From assembly GCF_033878955.1 (NCBI RefSeq), contig NZ_CP138858.1, positions 2,879,001 to 2,943,000 of the forward strand: a stretch of DNA of 64,000 nucleotides, given 5' to 3'. The translations under genes and the position numbers were made by a program. The number at the start of each line of letters is the position of its first letter. Position 1 is the stretch's first letter. Source of the stretch: Coraliomargarita algicola. Its GTDB lineage: Bacteria > Verrucomicrobiota > Verrucomicrobiia > Opitutales > Coraliomargaritaceae. The notes under the pieces were generated by a model that saw only the letters and a program-made list of their open reading frames with translations, was not told the origin of the DNA and did no database searches. Shown here piece by piece: positions 18,171-26,602 of this stretch.

Positions 18171-18881
18171 ATGATACACTCAGAAAAACTCCACGGTGGC
18201 ACGATGTGGTCGAAAGTGATCGGTCGTGGTAAAACACTCCGACTCACGGATATTGATGGCAAAGCCAATGTTGGCATGTTGCTCTACAATGCACTGGAAA
18301 AAGAGGAGCGGTATAACATGCCGGATACATTGAAGGGGCAGCATATCTTCTATCTGACCGCGCCCTTTTGTGTGCATTCCGACATGGGCCGTCTCTTTTG
18401 TTCCATCACTGCCGACACTGCTGGGTGGCATGATACAGTTTGCGGCTGTTCGGATGCCGCACTGGTGGCCAAGAAATATGGCAGCAAGCCTTATCAAGAA
18501 GCGCATAATGATTGCTATCGTGATGCGCAGCGTGCCTTTCTAATTGAACTGGCCAAGTGGGACATGGGTAAACGCGACTTGGTGCCAAACCTTAATTGGT
18601 TTTCCAAAGTCGTATCGGACGAAGCTGGCAAACTGAGCTATGTGCCGGGTGCATCCAAGCCAGGTAGCTACATCGACCTGCGCTTCGAAATGGATACACT
18701 GGTGGTGCTCAACACTTGTCAGCACCCCCTCGATCCAAATCCCGAATACGACCCAGGCGATGTGCAGTTAGAGGTGTTTAAATCTGAAGCGCCCACCGCA
18801 GACGATGCATGTTTTCAATCACGCCCGGAAAATCTCCGCGCTTTTGAAAACACTGAAACCTATCATAAACTTCGATTCTAA
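18171..18881 (+). CDS. DUF1989 protein, urea carboxylase-associated protein 1 (carboxyguanidine deiminase subunit)
   Basis: 236 residues of the DUF1989/UAAP1 family. The conserved block ITADTAGWHDTVCGCSD supplies Asp, His and Cys residues likely to bind a metal. Work published on these clusters showed that the two UAAP proteins form a carboxyguanidine deiminase (CgdAB), converting carboxyguanidine to allophanate and ammonia, so the 'urea carboxylase' partner acts on guanidine. That assignment is applied here by gene order, not measured. Which paralogue corresponds to CgdA or CgdB is left open. Confidence 0.8.
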   Translation: MIHSEKLHGGTMWSKVIGRGKTLRLTDIDGKANVGMLLYNALEKEERYNMPDTLKGQHIFYLTAPFCVHSDMGRLFCSITADTAGWHDTVCGCSDAALVAKKYGSKPYQEAHNDCYRDAQRAFLIELAKWDMGKRDLVPNLNWFSKVVSDEAGKLSYVPGASKPGSYIDLRFEMDTLVVLNTCQHPLDPNPEYDPGDVQLEVFKSEAPTADDACFQSRPENLRAFENTETYHKLRF

Positions 18882-18887
18882 TAAACC

Positions 18888-18973
18888 GTAGGGGCTTCAC
18901 TTGTGAAGACCGCCGATCCCAAGCACCGAACCAACACGCAAACCACTGCGGTCTTCACAAGTGAAGCCCCTAC
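18888..18973. repeat. Intergenic palindromic repeat, family 1, copy A
   Basis: 86 bp with a perfect 26-bp inverted repeat (18888-18913 with 18948-18973) and a 34-bp centre. Each arm also folds on itself (CTTCACTTGTGAAG), so a cruciform is possible. It lies between the two DUF1989 genes. Confidence 0.85.
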
Positions 18974-18985
18974 AAGTTAATCATC

Positions 18986-19630
18986 ATGTCCAATTTAACT
19001 GAAAGCACTCTCAATCCTGAAAAAGCTAGCTACCGCGAGGTGATTCCCGCCGGCGAATACTGGTTGCACGAAATCAAAAAAGGTCAGACGCTGCGCATCC
19101 TCGACATGGAGGGCAATCAAGCGGCCGACACCTTATTCTACGATGCCAAGGATCCGGAAAATCGCTATAGCGCCTCCGATACCATTCAACGTCAAGCGGC
19201 ACTGTATTTAACCACCGGCACGAAGCTCATCTCGAGTCAGGGCGATGAGCTGTTAACGATTACCGCCGACACCTGCGGACGTCACGACACAGTCGGCGGC
19301 GCCTGCTCGCGCGAGAGTAATACGATGCGCTACGCGCACGACAAAGAGCACATGCACGCCTGCCGCGATAGCTTTATCTGCGGCATCCAACATTGGGGTC
19401 CCGATCTAGGGAAGCGTGACATCACTTGTAATATTAACTTTTTCATGAATGTGCCCGTCACACCTGAAGGAAAGCTCACATTCGAAGACGGCATTTCCGC
19501 TCCAGGTCGATACGTCGAAATGAAGGCAGAGCGCGATGTGATGTGCCTGATCTCGAACTGCCCACAGCTGAATAACCCATGTAACGGATACAACCCGACC
19601 CCCGTCGAAGTGATCATCTGGGATCAGTAA
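18986..19630 (+). CDS. DUF1989 protein, urea carboxylase-associated protein 2 (carboxyguanidine deiminase subunit)
   Basis: 214 residues, paralogous to the preceding gene. ITADTCGRHDTVGGACSRESN aligns with the same metal-binding block, and GYNPTPVEVIIWD closes the fold. The pair is expected to form the heteromeric carboxyguanidine deiminase that feeds allophanate to the hydrolase two genes downstream. It is separated from the first subunit by palindrome copy A and from the carboxylase by copy B, so the transcript, if continuous, would contain two large hairpins. Confidence 0.8.
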   Translation: MSNLTESTLNPEKASYREVIPAGEYWLHEIKKGQTLRILDMEGNQAADTLFYDAKDPENRYSASDTIQRQAALYLTTGTKLISSQGDELLTITADTCGRHDTVGGACSRESNTMRYAHDKEHMHACRDSFICGIQHWGPDLGKRDITCNINFFMNVPVTPEGKLTFEDGISAPGRYVEMKAERDVMCLISNCPQLNNPCNGYNPTPVEVIIWDQ

Positions 19631-19641
19631 AAATTGTATTT

Positions 19642-19721
19642 GTAGGGGCGCCACTTGTGACGCCCGCCGAGAACCTGAACCGAACCAACAACACTGCGGG
19701 CGTCACAAGTGAAGCCCCTAC
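19642..19721. repeat. Intergenic palindromic repeat, family 1, copy B
   Basis: 80 bp; 26-bp arms (19642-19667 and 19696-19721) with two mismatches. The arm core is the GCGTCAC/GTGACGC variant instead of CTTCAC/GTGAAG. It ends 6 bp before the carboxylase start. Confidence 0.8.
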
Positions 19722-19727
19722 AGAAAA

Positions 19728-22700
19728 ATGTTCCAAAAAGTCCTGATAGCCAACCGCGGCGAAATCGCTTGCCGTATCATTCGCACACTCAACGAGCTCA
19801 AAGTGGCTTCCGTCGCGATCTACTCCGACGCGGATTGTGATGCGCCACACGTATCCATGGCCACGGAGAGTTATCGCATCGGCCCACCAGCCGTGAGCGA
19901 AAGCTATCTACAAGCGGATAAGATTCTGGAGATCGCGAAACAAAGCGGGGCTGAGGCGATTCACCCTGGCTATGGTCTACTGAGTGAGAACGCAGACTTC
20001 GCCGCCGCCTGCGAGGCCGCAGGGCTGGCCTTTATTGGACCCACCGCAGCGAGCATGTTGGCTTTTGGACTCAAGCATGAGGCTCGCCGCTTGGCGCAAG
20101 AGAATGCCGTGCCGCTCTTGCCAGGCAGCCCTTTGCTGAAGAGCTTGGAAGAAGCCAAACCACTCGCGCTGGAGATTGGCTACCCCGTCATGTTAAAGAG
20201 CACCGCCGGTGGTGGTGGGATCGGCATGCAGATTTGCGCGGACGAATCGGAACTGGTCGAAGCCTACGATCGAGTGGAGCGTTTGAGCCAAAGTCACTTC
20301 GGGCAAGGTGGCATCTTTCTTGAGAAATTCGTGGTGCATGCGCGTCACCTGGAAGTGCAAATCTTTGGCGACGGACACGGCCACGTGGTCTCACTGGGCG
20401 TGCGCGATTGCTCGACCCAGCGTCGCAATCAAAAAGTGATTGAAGAAACACCACCAGCCAATGTACCGGAATCGGTGATCGATGGTTTGCAGCAGGCTGC
20501 CTTGCAACTAGCAAAAGCAGCCAGCTATCGCTCTGCGGGCACGGTGGAATTTATCTACGACAATGATAGCCACCAATACTACTTCCTCGAGGTCAATACA
20601 CGGCTACAAGTAGAGCACGGTGTCACCGAACTGGTCACGGGCGTCGATTTAGTTAGTTGGATGGTGCAACTCGCTGCAGGCGATATGAGCCTCTCCGAAG
20701 AGTCGAACATTGTGCCACAGCAGGGCCACGCCATTCAGACCCGTCTCTATGCCGAAGACCCGAACAAAGACTTTCAACCTTCGAGTGGACTGCTCACCCA
20801 AGTGGTCTTCCCCGAGGATGTGCGCTGCGATCACTGGCTCACTTCGGGCACCGAGGTCAGCCCATATTACGATCCCCTGTTGGCAAAGCTACAGGTGTAT
20901 GCGGAAGACCGTCCGCAAGCAGTGGCTGCGATTAAGGAGGCGCTCGATCAAACACGCCTGGATGGCATCGAAACTAACTTAAACTACCTGCGTTCGGTGG
21001 TGGATGCAGAGGTCTTTATCAAGGGCGAAGTCGTGACAAAGACTCTGGCCTCGCATGTGTATCAACCACGCAGTTTTGAAATCCTACGCTCTGGAACCAT
21101 GACCACAGTGCAGGATTTTCCCGGTCGGGTGGGCTATTGGGAAGTCGGCGTGCCACCTTCGGGGCCGATGGATAGTTTGGCTTTTCGCTTGGGGAATCGC
21201 TTGCTGGGCAATGATTTTGATGCCGCGGGCCTTGAGATCACTGCCAATGGGCCACGTATCCAATTTAACACTACCTGCACAGTTGTGCTTACAGGTGCAG
21301 CGATGGAGACGCAGCTGGATGGCGAATCCGTCGATTTCTATAAGCCTTTTGAAGTGCCAGCCGGCTCCATCTTGGATATCGGCAAGACAACCGGTGCCGG
21401 CGTGCGCAGTTATCTTAGTATTCTAGGAGGGATCGATGTGCCGAAGTATTTGGGCAGTCGCTCGACATTTACCCTTGGCCAGTTTGGCGGTCATGGTGGC
21501 CGTGCTTTACGACTGGGCGATGTTCTCTATATCGGTGCAGAGCCTGAAGATGCATCGATCACAACTTTCGCAGACGAGGCCGCGGTCCCTCGCCTCTCCA
21601 ATGTTTGGGACATCGCCGTCTTGTATGGCCCCCATGGGGCCCCCGAGTTCTTCACGCCAAAGGATATTGAAACCTTCTTTGAAAATGAATGGGAAGTGCA
21701 CTACAACTCCGCGCGCACAGGTGTGCGGTTGATTGGCCCCAAGCCAGAGTGGGCGCGCACCGACGGTGGCGAAGCGGGACTGCACCCTTCCAATATTCAC
21801 GACAATGCTTACGCCATCGGCGCGATCGACTTTACCGGCGACATGCCCGTGATCTTAGGGCCCGATGGCCCCAGCCTGGGTGGCTTTGTGTGCCCCGCTA
21901 CAATCATCCAATCCGAGCGCTGGAAAATGGGGCAGCTTAAACCGGGCGACAAGGTGCGCTTCTGCTGCGTCACTCGTGAAGAAGCGGAGCACTTGCGCAG
22001 TGTGCATGAGGAAAGCATCCTGACGCTGGAGACAGACTTCTCCGTGCCGAATTCCCCGCGCATCCCTGCCCCGCAAGAGGCGATTTTACACGACGAGGGC
22101 GAAGGTGCCGATCGCATAGTCATCCGCCAGGCCGGCGATGCTTACATACTCGCGGAAGTGGGCCCGATGGCACTCGATTTCAAATTACGCTTCCACATTC
22201 ACGTGCTCTACGAGGCCTTGAAGAAAGAGACCTTTGAGGCGGTGCAAGACATCACTCCTGGCATCCGCTCCTTGCAGGTGCATTTCGATCCTGCCAAGGT
22301 CAGCGCAGAATCGGTGGCCGCGTGGATTGCTTTGGTCAATGCAAAGTTGCCACCACTGGAAAATGTGACAGTGCCCTCGCGTGTGGTGCATCTGCCACTC
22401 TCCTGGGATTCACCTTCCACCAAAAAGGCGATCGACATCTATATGCAGTCCGTGCGCCCCGACGCACCATGGTGCCCGGATAATATAGAATTCATTCGTC
22501 GTATCAATGGATTGGATACACGAGAAGACGTTTACAATGTAGTCTTCAACGCTCGCTACGTAGTGCTGGGACTCGGCGACGTCTACCTCGGCGCACCCGT
22601 TGCGACGCCACTGGACCCACGCCATCGCTTAGTCACGACTAAATACAATCCCGCCCGCACATGGACTCCAGAAAATGCCGTCGGCATCGGGGGCGCTTAC

Positions 22701-23330
22701 ATGTGCATCTACGGCATGGAAGGCCCCGGCGGGTATCAGTTTGTTGGCCGCACAGTGCAGATGTGGAATCGCTACCGCAGCACTGCTTCTTTCGAACCAG
22801 GCAAACCTTGGTTGCTACGCTTCTTTGATCAGATCCGTTACTATCCTGTCAGCGAGGATGAGCTGAATCAAATGCGGAAGGACTTTCCGCACGGCCGTTT
22901 CGAGCCAAAGATAGAAGATGGCGAATTCAGCCTAGCTGATTATCAGGCCTACCTAGCTGAGAACGATGACAGCATTCGTGAATTTAAGACCAAGCAACAA
23001 GCCGCATTTGAAGATGAGCGCGCCCGCTGGAAAGCTGCCGGACTGGATTCCTTCGTGGAAGAAGAAGTCATGCAAGCAGAAGACGATACCGCTGGCTTGC
23101 CCGCAGGCGCAGAGCCAGTAGAAAGCCCTGTGGCTGGAAGTGTTTGGAAGATACTCTTAGAGGAAGGAGCGACAGTCGCCGTCGGTGATACCATCGCGGT
23201 CTTGGAATCCATGAAGATGGAAATCAAACTCGAAGCCCCGATTGCTGGCACTTTATGTGCTATTCTCTGTAAAGAAGGCCAAGCCGTTCAGCCAGGGCAA
23301 TCACTCTTTGGTATCACGCCTAATGACTAA
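19728..23330 (+). CDS. Biotin-dependent urea/guanidine carboxylase
   Basis: A 1200-residue multidomain enzyme. It begins with a biotin carboxylase (residues 1-450: MLKSTAGGGGIGMQ ATP loop, EVNTRLQVEH), then an AHS2/KipA-type carboxyltransferase domain (from about 449, TVQDFPGRVGYWEVGVPPSG), an AHS1/KipI-type domain (from about 794) and a biotinyl domain (about 1130-1200) with the biotinylated lysine in VLESMKMEIK. It carboxylates urea to allophanate or guanidine to carboxyguanidine, using ATP and bicarbonate. The adjacent DUF1989 pair, which would be unnecessary for urea, favours guanidine. The reaction is nickel-free, unlike urease. Confidence 0.9.
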   Translation: MFQKVLIANRGEIACRIIRTLNELKVASVAIYSDADCDAPHVSMATESYRIGPPAVSESYLQADKILEIAKQSGAEAIHPGYGLLSENADFAAACEAAGLAFIGPTAASMLAFGLKHEARRLAQENAVPLLPGSPLLKSLEEAKPLALEIGYPVMLKSTAGGGGIGMQICADESELVEAYDRVERLSQSHFGQGGIFLEKFVVHARHLEVQIFGDGHGHVVSLGVRDCSTQRRNQKVIEETPPANVPESVIDGLQQAALQLAKAASYRSAGTVEFIYDNDSHQYYFLEVNTRLQVEHGVTELVTGVDLVSWMVQLAAGDMSLSEESNIVPQQGHAIQTRLYAEDPNKDFQPSSGLLTQVVFPEDVRCDHWLTSGTEVSPYYDPLLAKLQVYAEDRPQAVAAIKEALDQTRLDGIETNLNYLRSVVDAEVFIKGEVVTKTLASHVYQPRSFEILRSGTMTTVQDFPGRVGYWEVGVPPSGPMDSLAFRLGNRLLGNDFDAAGLEITANGPRIQFNTTCTVVLTGAAMETQLDGESVDFYKPFEVPAGSILDIGKTTGAGVRSYLSILGGIDVPKYLGSRSTFTLGQFGGHGGRALRLGDVLYIGAEPEDASITTFADEAAVPRLSNVWDIAVLYGPHGAPEFFTPKDIETFFENEWEVHYNSARTGVRLIGPKPEWARTDGGEAGLHPSNIHDNAYAIGAIDFTGDMPVILGPDGPSLGGFVCPATIIQSERWKMGQLKPGDKVRFCCVTREEAEHLRSVHEESILTLETDFSVPNSPRIPAPQEAILHDEGEGADRIVIRQAGDAYILAEVGPMALDFKLRFHIHVLYEALKKETFEAVQDITPGIRSLQVHFDPAKVSAESVAAWIALVNAKLPPLENVTVPSRVVHLPLSWDSPSTKKAIDIYMQSVRPDAPWCPDNIEFIRRINGLDTREDVYNVVFNARYVVLGLGDVYLGAPVATPLDPRHRLVTTKYNPARTWTPENAVGIGGAYMCIYGMEGPGGYQFVGRTVQMWNRYRSTASFEPGKPWLLRFFDQIRYYPVSEDELNQMRKDFPHGRFEPKIEDGEFSLADYQAYLAENDDSIREFKTKQQAAFEDERARWKAAGLDSFVEEEVMQAEDDTAGLPAGAEPVESPVAGSVWKILLEEGATVAVGDTIAVLESMKMEIKLEAPIAGTLCAILCKEGQAVQPGQSLFGITPND

Positions 23331-23344
23331 TTTACAATTATAAC

Positions 23345-23417
23345 GTAGGGGCTTCATTTATGAAGACCGCATCTGATCAGTCCTTGGCACGGCGGTCTTC
23401 ACAAGTGAAGCCCCTAC
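23345..23417. repeat. Intergenic palindromic repeat, family 1, copy C
   Basis: 73 bp with 26-bp arms (23345-23370 and 23392-23417). The left arm carries ATTTAT in place of ACTTGT, giving two mismatches. It lies between the carboxylase and the allophanate hydrolase. Confidence 0.8.
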
Positions 23418-23427
23418 GATTTTTACC

Positions 23428-25155
23428 ATGAATATTTCCTTAGACATACAGAACCTTACTACACTCTACGCATCGGGTGAATTGAGCCCACGTGAGCTGT
23501 GTGAAGCTTTGCAAAAGCAGGCGGATCGGGTGGACAATCCTAAGATTTGGATTCATCGCTTAAGCCCTGAAGAATTAGAGCCTTACCTACTGCGCTTGGA
23601 ATCTGAGGATCCGGCCTCGCAGCCGCTCTATGGCATTCCGTTTGCAATTAAGGACAATATCGACTTAGCCGGCGTGCCCACGACGGCAGCCTGCGCGGCC
23701 TACGCCTACACCCCAGAGAAGTCATCACCTGTAGTGGAAAAACTCATACAAGCAGGCGCGATCCCAATCGGTAAAACCAACTTGGATCAATTCGCGACGG
23801 GCTTAGTTGGTGTGCGCAGCCCATACGGCGTGCCACGCAATCCACTCGCGCCAGATCGCGTGCCCGGTGGCTCCAGTTCGGGCTCGGCAGTGGCGCTATC
23901 GGAGAGCTTAGTCAGTTTCTCGCTCGGCACAGACACCGCGGGCTCCGGACGTGTGCCCGCCGCCTTCAATAAACTCTGGGGTGTCAAGCCCAGCAAGGGA
24001 CGGCTCAGCACCAGTGGCGTCGTGCCCGCCTGCCGCACCTTGGATTGCGTTTCGATCTTTGCGCTGAACGCAGCAGACTCACAAGCCGTACTAAAAGTAG
24101 CCGAAGGCTTTGATAGCAGCGATGCCTACTCATTGCCCACAGCAGACCAATCCCTGCCCGTATCCAAAAAGATCGGCGTGCCGAAGCCCGAGCAATTAAT
24201 GTTCTTCGGCGATGCGGGTTATGAAGCCGCATGGAGCCTAGCCCTACTGGAGCTCGAATCGAAAGGCTGGGAAATTGAAACCATCGATTTTGAGCCCTTC
24301 TTGCAGGCCGCCCGTTTATTGTACGAAGGCCCCTGGGTCTCTGAGCGCACTGCTGTGCTACAAGATTTCCTCGCATCCAATGCCGATGACTTCTTTCCGG
24401 CCACTCATAGCATCATAGCTGGCGGCTTAAACAACACTGCCTGCGACGCCTTTTCGGCCAGCTATAAACTGGCAGCACTGCGGCGCGAAAGTGAATCCGT
24501 CTGGCAGGGGCTGGCCGCAATCGTCACGCCCACCGCAGGCGGTTTTCCCACATTAGCGGACTTAGCAGCCGACCCGATCGGACCAAATTCGCAGCTTGGT
24601 TACTACACCAACTTCATGAATCTGCTGGACCTCTGCGCCGTGGCCACCCCCGCCGGCGAAACAGAAAGCGGCCTGCCCTTTGGCATCACATGGATCGCAC
24701 CGCGCGACACAGACAAGGCCTTGATCGAGATTGCCGATAAAGGTCCGCGTGCACTAGAGGCCGATAATGACACACTGCCCATTCTCCTCTTCGGTGCACA
24801 CATGCAGGGCTTGCCCTTGAATTCGCAAATTTTGGAGTTGGGTGGAAAATTCGTGGCTCAGGTCGATACGGCCGCTCAGTATAAAATGATTTATTTGCCC
24901 GAGCCCGCCCCGCATCGTCCTGGTATCATACGAGTCGGTGAAGGCGGTTCTTCCATCGCTGCCGAAGAGTGGCGCTTACCGAAGGCTTCGTTGGGCGCTT
25001 TGTTATCCAGCATTCAGCAACCACTTGGACTGGGGCAAATTGAACTCAGCGATGGTCGCAAGGTGCACGGCTTCTTATGTGAAGCGGCGGTAGCCCAATC
25101 CGCTCAGGACATTTCAGCCACAGGCGGTTGGCGCGGGTTCTTGGCGCAGGCTTAG
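23428..25155 (+). CDS. atzF: Allophanate hydrolase
   Basis: A 575-residue amidase-signature enzyme hydrolysing allophanate to two ammonia and two CO2. The catalytic set is visible: Lys75 (FAIKDNID), the cis-serine in GGSSSG (147-152) and nucleophile Ser173 (GTDTAGSGRVPA). From about residue 450 the extra C-terminal domain typical of AtzF/DUR1-type allophanate hydrolases follows (LFGAHMQGLPLN...LLSSIQQPLGLGQIELSDG). It is the last gene of the nitrogen cluster on this strand. Confidence 0.9.
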   Translation: MNISLDIQNLTTLYASGELSPRELCEALQKQADRVDNPKIWIHRLSPEELEPYLLRLESEDPASQPLYGIPFAIKDNIDLAGVPTTAACAAYAYTPEKSSPVVEKLIQAGAIPIGKTNLDQFATGLVGVRSPYGVPRNPLAPDRVPGGSSSGSAVALSESLVSFSLGTDTAGSGRVPAAFNKLWGVKPSKGRLSTSGVVPACRTLDCVSIFALNAADSQAVLKVAEGFDSSDAYSLPTADQSLPVSKKIGVPKPEQLMFFGDAGYEAAWSLALLELESKGWEIETIDFEPFLQAARLLYEGPWVSERTAVLQDFLASNADDFFPATHSIIAGGLNNTACDAFSASYKLAALRRESESVWQGLAAIVTPTAGGFPTLADLAADPIGPNSQLGYYTNFMNLLDLCAVATPAGETESGLPFGITWIAPRDTDKALIEIADKGPRALEADNDTLPILLFGAHMQGLPLNSQILELGGKFVAQVDTAAQYKMIYLPEPAPHRPGIIRVGEGGSSIAAEEWRLPKASLGALLSSIQQPLGLGQIELSDGRKVHGFLCEAAVAQSAQDISATGGWRGFLAQA

Positions 25156-25574
25156 GGCGTTTCCTTATACCCATTCGAAAAAAGTTTGGTCCTAATAGAT
25201 ATGTCTTTTGTAACCTCGGTTCTCGGAACCGGGGCAATGCCGATCGTCCCCGACTGTGTCCTACATAGCCGAAGGCGACGCATGGAAACAAAGTTTCGAG
25301 GCTACGCAAAGGCCAAGCTTATAGATCATATATTCTTAGAAGTGGTATTAGTCCAGCCCCTGTATCTCGTCGGCGTAGTCCTAAATTTGGCAGTCGGCTA
25401 AGGCTCGGCTTCTTAAGCCGTTAATTTACATTAATTTACGTAACTATGGCCAGTCGCAAAACTGGCGAATTAAAATACCTCTCGTTTCTTAAACGCATAA
25501 TTATCAGTGGTTTGTGTCTTTATAATTAACGAAAATTTACGTAATTAACGGTTCAACTCATTTATTTAGGGTAA
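25156..25574. other. Gene-poor stretch after the nitrogen cluster
   Basis: No convincing gene. It contains a short hairpin (cggttctcggaaccg near 25217), an AT-rich part with repeated TTAATTTACGTAA-like words (25420-25550), and GGCTTCTTAAGCCGTTAA near 25407, related to the junction sequence of repeat family 2. It looks like eroded intergenic or former mobile DNA. Confidence 0.5.
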
Positions 25575-25815
25575 TTAATCGTGTTCGCTCAGATTGATTA
25601 TATCGAATGCCTCAAGCACTGAAAAATCACGAGCATTTGTGGTCAATAAGGTTCGCGCTCCATGTTGATAGTAAACTGAGGCGATACGTGTGTCGTTGAT
25701 TCGTTTGCGTCCAAGACGATGCTCTAGCATCCAGTTGAGATGGTTGATACTCAGAATGTTCTAGCACGGTATGCGCGATTAAAACGGCGTATCAATGCCG
25801 ACTAGGGTTGCTTGT
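25575..25815 (-). pseudogene. Remnant of a PIN-domain (VapC-like) toxin gene
   Basis: The last about 57 codons before the TAA (complement of 25575-25577) read LGRKRINDTRIASVYYQHG...LTTNARDF...IINL, a good PIN-domain C terminus with its conserved Asp residues. Upstream, VGIDTPF (the first PIN aspartate) is still visible, but stops and frame changes plus a missing middle part break the gene. The neighbouring intact YafQ pair suggests a patch of toxin-antitoxin loci. Confidence 0.6.
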
Positions 25816-25960
25816 GCCTTTTTGTATCTTTTTTTTCGAGATAGAGATCCATCGCCTCGCGTGGCAGTTCGGCTGTCTTACGATCTTGGCGGCGCTGGCT
25901 GAACTAAAAAGTAGGAATTTCAAATCCTCTGTGTCAGTTGGAATACGGGCAAGAGAGTTA

Positions 25961-26230
25961 TCAACCAAACAACGCGCTGTGTGAGCCAGTGCGGACAAGG
26001 ATCAACTCGGTTTCAGTTATTTGGTAGATCAAAAGCCAATCGGGCGAGATATGGCATTCACGATGATCGGCATAATCTCCGATCAATAAATGATCTATGT
26101 AGTGTTCTGCTAGCGGCTCTCCGGTCGCAAGTATATCGATCAAAATTGCGAGTTTAGAGAGGTCTTTACCTGATGATTTAAGCTTTTTGTAATCTTTGCG
26201 GAAAGAACGCTTGTCCTTAATCTCTAACAT
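25961..26230 (-). CDS. YafQ-family mRNA interferase toxin
   Basis: An 89-residue RelE-superfamily toxin. DYADHRECHISPDWLLIYQ and the terminal LVRTGSHSALFG match YafQ, including the histidine, aspartate and terminal phenylalanine of its ribosome-dependent RNase site. It overlaps the upstream antitoxin by 7 nt, the usual arrangement. Start ATG at 26228-26230. Confidence 0.88.
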   Translation of the reverse strand: MLEIKDKRSFRKDYKKLKSSGKDLSKLAILIDILATGEPLAEHYIDHLLIGDYADHRECHISPDWLLIYQITETELILVRTGSHSALFG

Positions 26231-26415
26231 TCGTCTTCGGCTTCAATGGAAGCAAATAATTCGTCAGCGCTCTTAAATGAACGACCTTCTGCAACCGGCT
26301 CACGCATAGCTGCAAGCGTCTCCGCGTTAGGCTGATGGCTCAAAAACTCCACGATCTTCCCTTTCTCATCTTCGGGTAAGCGTGAAATCTCTTCGATTAT
26401 TTCTGCTGCGTTCAT
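26224..26415 (-). CDS. Antitoxin of the YafQ-type pair
   Basis: A 63-residue acidic protein preceding the toxin with a 7-nt overlap. The N terminus (AAEIIEEISRLPEDEKGKIVEFL) is helical and the C-terminal part (ADELFASIEAEDE) is acidic and probably wraps the toxin. It has no obvious RelB/DinJ ribbon-helix-helix, so it may belong to another small antitoxin family. A short dyad (GATAAGTATC) lies just upstream of the ATG. Confidence 0.75.
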   Translation of the reverse strand: MNAAEIIEEISRLPEDEKGKIVEFLSHQPNAETLAAMREPVAEGRSFKSADELFASIEAEDEC

Positions 26416-26463
26416 ATTGATAAGTATCGTTTAGATTTTAGAACTTTCAAGCTCGGAGATTTA

Positions 26464-26602
26464 GAGCGTTTCTCAAAAGTAATGAGGTAAATCGTATGAT
26501 GAAATGAATAAATCTAAATGAACCGCCTCGTGTCCAAAAGCGCTGAAGCGCTCACTCTTACCTGAGGATATACAGTCTAAGGTAAGAGTGACGGCTTTAG
26601 CC
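26464..26602. repeat. Repeat family 2, copy 1 left part (split by IS4)
   Basis: Begins with GAGCGTTTCTCAAAAGT and contains the inverted repeat TCACTCTTACCT/AGGTAAGAGTGA (26551-26592 region). It ends with GGCTTTAGCC at 26593-26602, directly against the IS. It matches 61278-61416 over its whole length with few differences. A possible opposite end of the element, ACTTTTGAGAAATGCT, is at 28121-28136 on the other side of the IS. Confidence 0.75.

Noticed and set aside
18888..23417. CRISPR-like array from the repeated palindromes
   Set aside because: The repeats are separated by whole genes, are palindromic with variable centres and show no regular spacers.
25186..25401. A 71-codon frame after allophanate hydrolase
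   Set aside because: No motif, no ribosome binding site, and the sequence looks like eroded repeat DNA.
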